A stretch of 64,000 nt of DNA from Candidatus Latescibacterota bacterium. Lineage in GTDB: Bacteria; JAAXHH01. The position numbers and the translations under genes were made by a program. The notes below the pieces were generated by a model. The model made no database searches and was not told the DNA's origin. It saw only the letters and a program-made list of their open reading frames with translations. The stretch covers positions 49,009-113,008 of the forward strand of contig JAAXHH010000006.1 in NCBI GenBank assembly GCA_012270975.1. Reading direction: 5' to 3'. Positions 45,934 through 54,101 of the stretch are shown here, in pieces. How positions within the stretch are numbered: position 1 is the stretch's first letter; every line of letters starts with the position of its first letter.

Positions 45934-47091
45934 TTCGCGCTGGATCCTGCGTATCCCCGACGTCAGGCGATCCAGGTCCTCCTCCGAATTGAAGACGTGG
46001 GTGGAAACCCGCGTACTTTCCGCCGCGAATTCGAGCGGGGAGACCAGCACTTTTTCATGCTGCTGCAGGCTCTCCGACAGGGGGCCGGCCTCCAGGCCGG
46101 GAACGTGGAAGGTGACGATTCCGGACGAATCGTCGTAGGACGGCGGCGTTTCCAGCACCAGTCCCGGTATTTCGAGTAAGGCAGCTTTCATCCGGTCCGT
46201 GTACGCCTCTATTCCGTCAAATACAGCCTCCCACCCGAGCCTTTCCCATATATCCAGGGCCTTGCCGAAACCGGCCTGGTCCGGCACGCTCCGCGTGGCG
46301 AACTCGAAACGCCGGGCCTCGTCATGTAGGTCCATATGGCCTTCCTGGTCGAAGGACTTCTGAGAATGGGACCCGATCCAGCTTGGCTTGAGCCATTCGA
46401 TCCGGTCCTTGCGGATGAACAGGCCCCCGGTACCCTGCGGCGCCATGGTGTACTTGTGTCCGCAGAAGCTGTAGAAGTCGCAGTCCAGCGCCCGCACGTC
46501 GATCGGTATGGCCCCGAAGGACTGCGCGCCGTCGTAGAGGACGGGCGTGTCTTTACCGTGGGCCAGGTCGCAGATCTCCCGGCCCGGCAGGCGCAGGCCG
46601 GTGCGTCTCGAAACGTGGCTGACGCTGACGAGCCGCGTGCGGTCGTCGATCAGACGGTCCATCTCTTCGAGCGTTCTGTCGAGGTCGTTGTACATCGGCG
46701 CGAACCGCAGTTCCACGTCGTACCGCCCGGTCAGGTTGTACCAGGTCAGCCGGTTACCCTGATGCTCGTGAATGGTGAGCAGTACGTTGTCGCCCGGCTT
46801 CCAGTCGATGCCGTTGGCCACGATGTTGATGCCGATTGTGGTGTTTTCCGTCATGACAATCTCTTCGGGCATGGCGTTGATGGTACGGGCGACCTTGCCC
46901 CGTATATCCTGCTTCAGTTCCTCAATCCGCTGGGCGACGAAGGGCAGAGCGGGACCCCGGCTCTGGAACTTCAGCCAGTGGACGACTTCATCGACAACGG
47001 GATTCAGTTTGGGAGAAAACCCGCTGGTCTGGAAATACGCGTATCCGTCCAGTTCGGGCAACATGGCGCGCACGTCTGCGGTCAGCGGCAT
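45913..47091 (-). CDS. Class V aminotransferase-fold PLP enzyme
   Basis: The 392-residue protein has the cysteine-desulfurase/isopenicillin-N-epimerase fold: TENTTIGINIVANGI, HEHQGNRLTW, the cofactor aspartate in LYDGAQSFGA and the PLP lysine in FCGHKYTMAPQGTGGL. It has no Cys-bearing desulfurase loop that I can see. The ATG at 47091 has AAGGAAC upstream. An earlier in-frame start would add an acidic repeat-encoded head without a ribosome site. It runs convergently toward the Gfo/Idh gene and is related to the exported protein at 48378. Confidence 0.8.
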   Translation of the reverse strand: MPLTADVRAMLPELDGYAYFQTSGFSPKLNPVVDEVVHWLKFQSRGPALPFVAQRIEELKQDIRGKVARTINAMPEEIVMTENTTIGINIVANGIDWKPGDNVLLTIHEHQGNRLTWYNLTGRYDVELRFAPMYNDLDRTLEEMDRLIDDRTRLVSVSHVSRRTGLRLPGREICDLAHGKDTPVLYDGAQSFGAIPIDVRALDCDFYSFCGHKYTMAPQGTGGLFIRKDRIEWLKPSWIGSHSQKSFDQEGHMDLHDEARRFEFATRSVPDQAGFGKALDIWERLGWEAVFDGIEAYTDRMKAALLEIPGLVLETPPSYDDSSGIVTFHVPGLEAGPLSESLQQHEKVLVSPLEFAAESTRVSTHVFNSEEDLDRLTSGIRRIQREGLDSSN

Positions 47092-47147
47092 GAAATTTGT
47101 TCCTTGTAGCTTCGGGTGGGTAATTCGTGGTCCGGTCTCGTACTGGC

Positions 47148-47184
47148 CGGCCTCATCCTCGTCGGCCTCATCCTCGTCGGCCTC
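47148..47184. repeat. 15-bp tandem duplication upstream of aminotransferase
   Basis: CGGCCTCATCCTCGT occurs at 47148-47162 and 47163-47177, with a partial third copy. In the minus-strand frame it would encode an E-A-D-E-D repeat. The period is a multiple of three. Confidence 0.7.
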
Positions 47185-47402
47185 CTTCTGATTGATCTCC
47201 TCCTGGTCGGGATGGTCGATGTACATAGCGGCGTCCAGCCCCGATCGTCGTGAAATGGTAGGGCTGCTCAAGGGGCCTGTCAATTGAATTGGGCTTGACG
47301 CCGGTGTCCGCTGGGTTAATTTGCCCGCAACTCCTCGTACCATCTCGATCCAGGGCCGGATAACCCATGCCACGGAGCACCTGACGTGTGAGGAACCAAC
47401 AG

Positions 47403-48332
47403 ATGGCTCATGACGTCGTCGGCCTGGGATGCGCGTGCCTGGACTTCCTCAGTATCGTGCCCCACCTGCCGGACCAGGACGACCAGGTCTGGATGAGTGA
47501 CTCGACCCAGCAGGGCGGCGGGATGGTCTCCACCGCGCTGGTCACGCTTTCCAGGCTGGGGGTGTCCACCGCCTTCGCGGGCAAAGTCGGAAACGACATG
47601 GCGGGCCGCGCCGTGAAGGAGGAATTCGACCTGTATGGGGTCGACTCGGACCATTTGATCGTGGAGCCCGGTGAAACGACTCCCGTCAGCATGATTCTCG
47701 TCGATGAATCGACCGGGCAGCGCACCATCATGGCTGGTGGAACGACCGTGGAAATGTCTCCTTCGGGAGTACCTGCCGGAATGATCGCCGCAGCCAGGTA
47801 CCTGCATCTCGACACCACAGGCCGGCAGGCCGCATTGGCTGCCGCGGAAATCGCGCGCGACGCTGGCGTGCCCGTGGTCCTGGACGCGGACAGCCTGTCA
47901 CGCCCTCAGGACATCGAGGATCTGCTTCGGACGACGGACTACCTGATCGCTTCACGGGTGTTCGCCGAAGCGCTGACTGGACGGGCCGATCCGGCAGAAG
48001 CCGCAGAATCTCTGTCCGATTACGGATCGTCCGTCACGGTCGTAACGCTTGGAGAAGAAGGAAGTTACTCACTGGCAGGCAGCCGGTTTTTCCACACGCC
48101 GGCGTTCCCGGTGAAGGTCGTCGATACGACTGGTGCGGGCGACGTATTTCACGGTGCCTACACATTCGGGTTGCTGCAGGAGTGGAGTCTCGAAAAGACA
48201 GCGGTTTTCTCATCGGCCGTCGCGGCCCTGAGCTGCACCCGGCTCGGGGGACGAACCGGGATTCCGAACTTAAGCCACGCGATGGATTTCCTGCGGGAAC
48301 GTAGTACGGAGCACTTCAACGACGGGGAATAG
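47403..48332 (+). CDS. PfkB-family carbohydrate kinase
   Basis: The 309-residue protein has the ribokinase-family landmarks: GLGCACLDF opening, GGGMVSTALVTLSRLG (substrate side), PVVLDADSL and the C-terminal DTTGAGDVFHGAY with the catalytic aspartate and anion hole. It phosphorylates a sugar, nucleoside or sugar-acid such as 2-keto-3-deoxygluconate or fructose. GAGG lies about 7 bases before the ATG at 47403. It diverges from the aminotransferase. Combined with the aldolase and dehydrogenases upstream it supports a carbohydrate catabolic group. Confidence 0.85.
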   Translation: MAHDVVGLGCACLDFLSIVPHLPDQDDQVWMSDSTQQGGGMVSTALVTLSRLGVSTAFAGKVGNDMAGRAVKEEFDLYGVDSDHLIVEPGETTPVSMILVDESTGQRTIMAGGTTVEMSPSGVPAGMIAAARYLHLDTTGRQAALAAAEIARDAGVPVVLDADSLSRPQDIEDLLRTTDYLIASRVFAEALTGRADPAEAAESLSDYGSSVTVVTLGEEGSYSLAGSRFFHTPAFPVKVVDTTGAGDVFHGAYTFGLLQEWSLEKTAVFSSAVAALSCTRLGGRTGIPNLSHAMDFLRERSTEHFNDGE

Positions 48333-48377
48333 CTGCGTCGACGGCGGAATGTGATTCCACCAGTTTCCGGCCGGCAG

Positions 48378-49811
48378 CTACAGGATTTCCCTCAATACCT
48401 CGAGCAGACGATCGATCTCGGACGGCGTGTTGTAGAAGTGAGTGGACACGCGGACGAGATCATGGTATCTCCGTTGATCCCGGCTCAGGATTATGCCGGC
48501 CTTCCCTTCCAGGATTCCCCGCAGCAGACTGGTGTCCCAGCCCTCTACGCCGAAGGAGGTGATCCCCGGGCTCGACAGCGCATGGTCCCGGGAGGTCCCC
48601 AGGCTGACGCCCGGTATTTCGAGCAACTGCTCTTTTAGATAGTCGGACAACATCCGGTCGCGCGCGAAGATGGCATCCATCCCAATCGATTCGAGAAAGC
48701 TCAACGCCGTCTTGATAGCGGCCCTGACCGGTCGTTCGTAGGTGCCGTGGGGACCCACGTGGTACAGGCCCTGTTCGCGGTCGTCCCATGGTCCGTTCCC
48801 GCCCGACCCGGGCCAGAAGTTGTCCTGGAAACCCTCCCGAACGTATAAACAACCGGTACCCGATGGCGTCAGCGCCCACTTGTGCAGGCTCGTGGCGAAG
48901 AGATCGCATCCCATCTCATTCAGGTACACGGGGGTCATGCCGGGCGCCTGGGCACCGTCCACGGCCGAAATTATGCCTTTTTCGCGGGCCATGTCGCACA
49001 GTTCCCTGACCGGATAAAGCAGGCCGGGACCGCGGGTGACCTGGCAGAAGAAGATTACTTTCGTTTTGGGCGTCAATGCCTGTTCGAAGAGATCCACCAC
49101 TTCCTGCTTGTTCCCTGGTGGACTGGGAATCTGAACCTGGTTGACCCGGATGCCGTAACGCCGGGCCCGCAGCGCCCATGGCCGGGTGCCCGCGATGTGC
49201 TCGTCCGTGGTCATGAGCACCTCGTCTCCGGGTTCCATGCGAATGCCGTTCACGACGAATTGAAGTCCTTGCGTCGCATTCCGCGTCAGGACGATCTCCT
49301 TCTCGCCCGCTCCCAGAAAGCGGGCAACATGCTTTCGGCTTTCCTCCACTTCGTCCCACAGCTGAGACCTGCCTTCGCTGCCTGTTTCCGCAAGATACCT
49401 GTACCCGTCGTATACGGCCTGCGTCACCGGTTTCGGACACAGCCCGAGGGTCCCGTTGTTCAGGTAGATGGTATCCGGATTCAGATGAAACTGCGTACGG
49501 ACCTTCTCCCAGTATGCTTCGTCGTCGATCCTGGCGGGTGGACCGGGAGGCAGTGCTTCGTCTTTCTGCGCGAATGCATTTGTCGGGTCCCACAATGAGG
49601 TCGCCGCGACCCCGGCCGCCGCTGCGAGACTCCCTTTAAGGAAATCCCGCCGGCTGCCCTGTATCTCCGGAACCCGATGGTCCGGCGTCGAGCCGTCCGG
49701 TGATTCGACGTCCAGCGTCGTGCCGTCCGGCACCGTGCTGTTCAGCGGTACGCCGTCCTCTGACGTGTGGTCGGAATGGGCCTGGTGTGCTCGGTTTTTA
49801 TCACGGCTCAT
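48378..49811 (-). CDS. Tat-exported class V aminotransferase-like PLP protein
   Basis: The 477-residue protein has an unusually long, acidic/polar head (about 1-50) followed by a twin-arginine signal (SRRDFLKGSLAAAAGVAATS) and an Ala-rich cleavage area ending near FAQK. The mature part has TRNATQGLQFVVNGI, VDGAQAPGM and the PLP lysine in TSLHKWALTPSGTG. The isopenicillin-N-epimerase-like group catalyses epimerisation or C-S chemistry, but substrate is unknown. A Tat signal suits a cofactor-loaded protein exported folded. AGGAG precedes the ATG, and the gene is 3 bp after the LamG gene stop. Confidence 0.83.
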   Translation of the reverse strand: MSRDKNRAHQAHSDHTSEDGVPLNSTVPDGTTLDVESPDGSTPDHRVPEIQGSRRDFLKGSLAAAAGVAATSLWDPTNAFAQKDEALPPGPPARIDDEAYWEKVRTQFHLNPDTIYLNNGTLGLCPKPVTQAVYDGYRYLAETGSEGRSQLWDEVEESRKHVARFLGAGEKEIVLTRNATQGLQFVVNGIRMEPGDEVLMTTDEHIAGTRPWALRARRYGIRVNQVQIPSPPGNKQEVVDLFEQALTPKTKVIFFCQVTRGPGLLYPVRELCDMAREKGIISAVDGAQAPGMTPVYLNEMGCDLFATSLHKWALTPSGTGCLYVREGFQDNFWPGSGGNGPWDDREQGLYHVGPHGTYERPVRAAIKTALSFLESIGMDAIFARDRMLSDYLKEQLLEIPGVSLGTSRDHALSSPGITSFGVEGWDTSLLRGILEGKAGIILSRDQRRYHDLVRVSTHFYNTPSEIDRLLEVLREIL

Positions 49812-49814
49812 GCC

Positions 49815-51224
49815 TCACTCCTGCGGTTCTTCGTAAAGGGAATTGATTTCCTGCTGGCTCAGCGGGCGGTTATACAGTCTGACGTCGTCCAGGTCCAGGC
49901 GCGACAGGTCCCATCCGCTGCCGAAGGTGGCGAAGGTCAGCCACATGCGGCCCAGTTCGATGTACCGGTAAGGTTTCGGCGTCACCTGTTCCATGGAAAG
50001 TACACCGTTGACGTAGATTTTCTGATCCATGAGTCCATCCGCCCGTGTACTCAGTGTCGCCGCCACGAAGGTCCACCCTTCGGGCGAGGGTTTCGATTCG
50101 GTCATGAGTTCCCATTGTGTGGCAACGTCGTCCACGCGGAAACCGATCTTCCCTTCCTGGATCGACATGGAATAGGGATCCTGGCCCCAGGCGCCGTCGC
50201 CGTACCAGAGCACCTGGCTATACCCATCTTCGGTGTCGAAACCCTTGATCCAGCAGGTGATCGACAGGTAGTGCAGCAGGTCGAGGGACGGGTGCTTGAC
50301 CACCGCCCAGTCCTCGTCACCATCGAATCGGAGCGCCCGGCCTATCCGGCCTTCCACGGGCTCCGGTTCGCCCATTACTATGGTCTTCAATCCGTTTGAG
50401 GACATGTCGATCATGTCAGCGGAATCCATGGGCCAATGCGCAACGAGGGCGTCTTCGAGCGACGACTCCGGCGGGTCCGGCACGACCATTTCGAACAGTG
50501 CGGGAGGCGACCAGCCGTTCTCAATGGTCAATGCCATGATTTCTTCCTGTGAGAGCGTTTCCGTGTAGATACGCACGTCGTCGATGGCTCCCTTGAAGTA
50601 GAAGTCCAGTTCGCCCGATCCCTTGCGACCGACGTCGATGGGTTCTTCCGCGTGGGGCGGAAAGGGGGCTTCGGCCTCGTCGTGCAGCACGCCGTCCAGG
50701 TACATCCGGTGCACCGTGCCATCGTGCGTCACGGCCACGTGCCGCCATACTGAACTTCCTACGGGACGGGTGATGAGCGGGTCCCGTCCGCGCCCCATCA
50801 GGTGCCAGGTTGGCAGCAGACCGAACGTACTCAATTGAAAGACGCGCCGTTTGCTGCCGCCGTCGTCCTGCGTTATGGCGGCGTTTGACCAGTACCGCGC
50901 GAAGGTACCGTCTTCATAGTTTACCCAGATGGAAAGCGTAAACCCGTCTTCCCGGAGTGCCGGTGGAGGCGCGATGCGGATGAAATCCTTCCTGCCGTCG
51001 AAAGCGTAGGCCGCGTCCTGCCGACCGAATCGGTCCGTGGTGAGCGTCGCGCCGATAACCTCGCCATGGTGGCCGCCTGCGCTCGTATCTCGGGCGTCGC
51101 CGTCGAACAATAGTTCAAGCACCAGGTTTGACCGGTCAACCGTAGGCGTTTGGGCCGTGGCACCGCCCGCGTACGTAAGAAGGAGGCACAATCCCGTGAG
51201 CGTAAAAACGAACCAGTTAATCAT
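49815..51224 (-). CDS. Secreted protein with two LamG/concanavalin-like domains
   Basis: The 469-residue protein has a Sec signal peptide (MINWFVFTLTGLCLLLTYAG, cleaved near GATAQ). Two laminin-G/jelly-roll domains follow, about 35-235 and 265-465. Both show the family pattern of an LVLELLFDGD/LVAHWPMDS opening, a DGFTLSIWV or LSITCWIKG strand and a closing DDVRIY/LDDVRLYNRPLSQQE motif. It likely binds carbohydrate or forms a surface or periplasmic binding module. AAGGA lies 9 bases before the ATG. Immediately upstream of, and probably co-transcribed with, the Tat-exported PLP protein. Confidence 0.85.
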   Translation of the reverse strand: MINWFVFTLTGLCLLLTYAGGATAQTPTVDRSNLVLELLFDGDARDTSAGGHHGEVIGATLTTDRFGRQDAAYAFDGRKDFIRIAPPPALREDGFTLSIWVNYEDGTFARYWSNAAITQDDGGSKRRVFQLSTFGLLPTWHLMGRGRDPLITRPVGSSVWRHVAVTHDGTVHRMYLDGVLHDEAEAPFPPHAEEPIDVGRKGSGELDFYFKGAIDDVRIYTETLSQEEIMALTIENGWSPPALFEMVVPDPPESSLEDALVAHWPMDSADMIDMSSNGLKTIVMGEPEPVEGRIGRALRFDGDEDWAVVKHPSLDLLHYLSITCWIKGFDTEDGYSQVLWYGDGAWGQDPYSMSIQEGKIGFRVDDVATQWELMTESKPSPEGWTFVAATLSTRADGLMDQKIYVNGVLSMEQVTPKPYRYIELGRMWLTFATFGSGWDLSRLDLDDVRLYNRPLSQQEINSLYEEPQE

Positions 51225-51584
51225 GTGGTACGTCCTTCAAGGCTGGCTTCACCTGCGTGGACTGACAAGAAAGATGCACTACAGACACACGGACGGGGAT
51301 GCATTAGACAGGGAACGCAGTCTCCGAGGTGGCGGGGAACCCCCGTATCTGCGGTCCACGATACGCTTGACGATGGTTGTATGAAGCCCTATCTTTCTGT
51401 CGATCCTTATAAACAAAACGTAAACGTAAATGCAGTACGTTCAATAAAATAGCCTGCCGTCCGGAACGACAGGCCCGGCTCCGGATCCAAATCCGGAAGC
51501 GTACCGCGAACCCTGATTATCGTTACTACTTCTACAATAGTCCATACCATAACATTCATTCTTGATTGAATGTCAGGGTCCTTC
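51225..51584. other. Intergenic gap with a short hairpin
   Basis: About 360 bp between the divergent LamG and alpha/alpha-barrel genes. A 9-bp imperfect hairpin (GCCTGCCGT / ACGACAGGC, 51452-51474, one mismatch) is visible, without a T-run. Two transcription starts must lie here, but I see no clear promoter. No protein-like reading is supported. Confidence 0.5.
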
Positions 51585-53333
51585 ATGCCTTCTCGCATCA
51601 GAATGAACGTCGACACCCCCATGGCCCCGCCGCAGTGGGCCTTGCTGGAGCGCGCGCTCATCGGCTCCATGTCCCAGGCGCTCGAACTCTTCTACGACAA
51701 GTACTTCGACGAGAAGGGCTACCTGGAATGTGTGCCCCGCTGGGGCGCCCTCGACGGCCCGGACGATGCGATCGAAAACCTGGCGAACTGGCCCGTCGTC
51801 TACCTGCTCGGCGGAGGTGACCGCATCCTGGACATGTGCAAGTCGGCGCAGGACGGCCACATTCGCCAGTACACCGAGGCGAAGACCGTCGACGTGCCCT
51901 TTGCCCGGGACGGCATGTACTACAAGGAATTCCCCGTGCACAGCGACTGGGCCCACCACGCCGAGGGTTTGGTGGTGTTCAACCTGCTGGGAAACTGCGA
52001 TCCGGACGACGAAAACCATATCCGCCGGGCGAGGCGGTTCGCCGGTTTCTACATGGACGAGGATCCCCAGGCGAAGAACTACGACCCGGAACGCCGGTTG
52101 ATCCTGAGCATGTTCAACGGCAGCCGGGGGCCGATGCTGCGGAAGACCACGGCCCTGGACTGGGTCGGCGACCCGTTGGAGGACGGCCGGTACGACTTGC
52201 TCCACGGCCAGCGCGATTACGCGGAGATGTGCGAGCGGTTCGAGACCTACAATGATGTGGCCGGCGACCATCCGCTGAACCTGACGAGTACGGGCCTGGC
52301 CTTCAATGCCTATGCACTTACCGGCGAAGTGAAGTACCGGGACTGGATCCTCGAATATGCGGACGCGTGGGTGGAGCGTACCTATGCCAACGGGGGCGTG
52401 ATCCCCTCGAACGTGGGGCTGGACGGCGTCATCGGCAGCGCCTGCGAGGGCCGGTGGTGGGGCGGCGTCTATGGATGGGACCACAAGGTCTACGCCCACC
52501 GCCACGGCCGGCTGGACAATTTCACCCTGAATGCCGTCGCCCATGCCGTGGACGGGTTCGGCAACGCCCTGCTGCTCACCGGCGACCGGAAGTACGTGGA
52601 CGTCTGGCGCACCGTCCTCGAATCGGTCAACGCCAACAGGAAGACCGTGGACGGCGTCACCATGTATCCGCACATGCACGGCGACGACGGCTGGTACGAC
52701 TACGCGCCCGAACCCTATGACCGGGGCGCGGTCGAGGTGTACGACTGGTCCATGGATCCCGATGACCGTGCCCTGACCGGCGAACATCCCTGGCTGAACT
52801 TTCTGGACGGGTCGAATCCCGGTTTTCCCGTGGACGCGCTGAAGCAGGACTTCGAGGGTCTGCGGGGCCAGGTGGAGAAGATCCGCAACGATACGTCGAC
52901 GCGGGACACGCGCCTGTCGGACAATCCCAATCCCTTCAACCCGGCGCGGATCGAGACCCTCGTGAATCTCATGACCGGGGGGCCGAGGCCGGCCTACGCC
53001 CGTCCCCTGCACTGCCGGCTCTGGTACTTCGATCCCGATCGAGGCCGTCCCGGCGTCCCGGAGGACGTGGCCGCCCTGGTCGACCGGATAGATGCCGATG
53101 GGCTCGACGTGCACCTGGTAAACGTCAACCCGGTGGATGCGCGAACCGTGACCGTGCAGGGCGGCGCTTACGGGGAGCACCGGGTGGGCACAGTCGAGAA
53201 CGACGGCCGAAGGATTGACGTAGATGATACCGACTTCACCGTACGCCTGGCGCCCGGGTGCGGCGCGCGCCTGACGCTGGACCTGCAACGTTACGTCAAC
53301 CAGCCGACGGCCCGGTTTCCGTGGGACCGGTAG
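51585..53333 (+). CDS. Putative alpha/alpha-barrel (six-hairpin glycosidase-like) protein
   Basis: The 582-residue protein is not firmly recognised. Repeated helix pairs with W/Y/H-rich loops ([54 protein letters not shown]) suggest an (alpha/alpha)6 toroid like those of GH88/GH105/heparinase-type enzymes. The last 90 residues form a beta domain. No signal peptide is visible. The start is uncertain: ATGs at 51570, 51585 and 51603 are in frame; CAGGG before 51585 is the best ribosome site. Catalytic residues cannot be named. Confidence 0.6.
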   Translation: MPSRIRMNVDTPMAPPQWALLERALIGSMSQALELFYDKYFDEKGYLECVPRWGALDGPDDAIENLANWPVVYLLGGGDRILDMCKSAQDGHIRQYTEAKTVDVPFARDGMYYKEFPVHSDWAHHAEGLVVFNLLGNCDPDDENHIRRARRFAGFYMDEDPQAKNYDPERRLILSMFNGSRGPMLRKTTALDWVGDPLEDGRYDLLHGQRDYAEMCERFETYNDVAGDHPLNLTSTGLAFNAYALTGEVKYRDWILEYADAWVERTYANGGVIPSNVGLDGVIGSACEGRWWGGVYGWDHKVYAHRHGRLDNFTLNAVAHAVDGFGNALLLTGDRKYVDVWRTVLESVNANRKTVDGVTMYPHMHGDDGWYDYAPEPYDRGAVEVYDWSMDPDDRALTGEHPWLNFLDGSNPGFPVDALKQDFEGLRGQVEKIRNDTSTRDTRLSDNPNPFNPARIETLVNLMTGGPRPAYARPLHCRLWYFDPDRGRPGVPEDVAALVDRIDADGLDVHLVNVNPVDARTVTVQGGAYGEHRVGTVENDGRRIDVDDTDFTVRLAPGCGARLTLDLQRYVNQPTARFPWDR

Positions 53334-53361
53334 CCAGGACAGGGGACAAGGAGAATCCGGC

Positions 53362-54081
53362 ATGACCGTCGACCAGGCGAGTCCGGTGTTCCGGGCCCGG
53401 CACATTTCCAAGGTTTACCGCATGGGCGAGGTGGACGTTTCTGCCCTCCGGGGAGTAGACCTGGACCTGTTCGGCGGCGAGCTGGCCGTTTTCCTGGGGG
53501 CGTCGGGAAGCGGAAAATCGACGCTGCTGAACATCCTGGGCGGGCTCGATGTGCCCACGGGCGGCCAGGTCTTCTACCGCGAACGGGAATTGACCGCGGC
53601 GGACGAGCGCGAGCGGACGAATTTCCGCCGGAAGTCCGTGGGCTTCGTCTTCCAGTTCTACAACCTGATCCCGAGCCTCACAGCGCTGGAGAACGTGGAA
53701 CTGGTCACCGAAATCGCCGATGACCCCATGCCGGCGGAAGACGCCCTCCGCCTGGTGGAACTCGAACAGCGCATGCACCACTTCCCGGCCCAGATGTCGG
53801 GCGGAGAGCAGCAGCGGGTGGCCATCGCCCGGGCCATCGCGAAGCGCCCGGAAGTGCTCCTGTGCGACGAGCCTACGGGCGCCCTGGACTACGCGACCGG
53901 CAAACGGGTGCTGGAAGTGATCGAGAAGGTCAACAGCACGCTGGGCACCACGACCGCGGTCATCACCCACAACGCGGCGATCGCAGACATGGCCGACCGG
54001 GTCATCCGCCTGCGCAGCGGCGAGGTCGTCGAGGTATACGCCAACGAGGCGAAGAAACGCCCGGACGAACTGAGCTGGTAG
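53362..54081 (+). CDS. ABC transporter ATP-binding protein (LolD/MacB type)
   Basis: The 239-residue ATPase has Walker [10 protein letters not shown] (46-54), a Q-loop in [10 protein letters not shown], signature MSGGEQQR, Walker [13 protein letters not shown] and an H-loop (VITHN). This is the family that drives FtsX/MacB-type permeases. It is 28 bp after the previous gene. The permease gene follows after 20 bp, and the periplasmic adaptor gene after the inserted cassette completes the exporter. Confidence 0.95.
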   Translation: MTVDQASPVFRARHISKVYRMGEVDVSALRGVDLDLFGGELAVFLGASGSGKSTLLNILGGLDVPTGGQVFYRERELTAADERERTNFRRKSVGFVFQFYNLIPSLTALENVELVTEIADDPMPAEDALRLVELEQRMHHFPAQMSGGEQQRVAIARAIAKRPEVLLCDEPTGALDYATGKRVLEVIEKVNSTLGTTTAVITHNAAIADMADRVIRLRSGEVVEVYANEAKKRPDELSW

Positions 54082-54101
54082 ACTGCCGGAGCGAGAAAAC
54101 C

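Noticed and set aside
47092-47226. N-terminal extension of the minus-strand aminotransferase with an acidic repeat
   Set aside because: No ribosome site before the earlier start, while AAGGAAC precedes the ATG at 47091; the acidic stretch comes from a 15-bp tandem repeat and is probably leader sequence.
51452-51474. Hairpin as intrinsic terminator
   Set aside because: One mismatch in a 9-bp stem and no following T-run; it lies between divergent gene starts, where a terminator is not expected.
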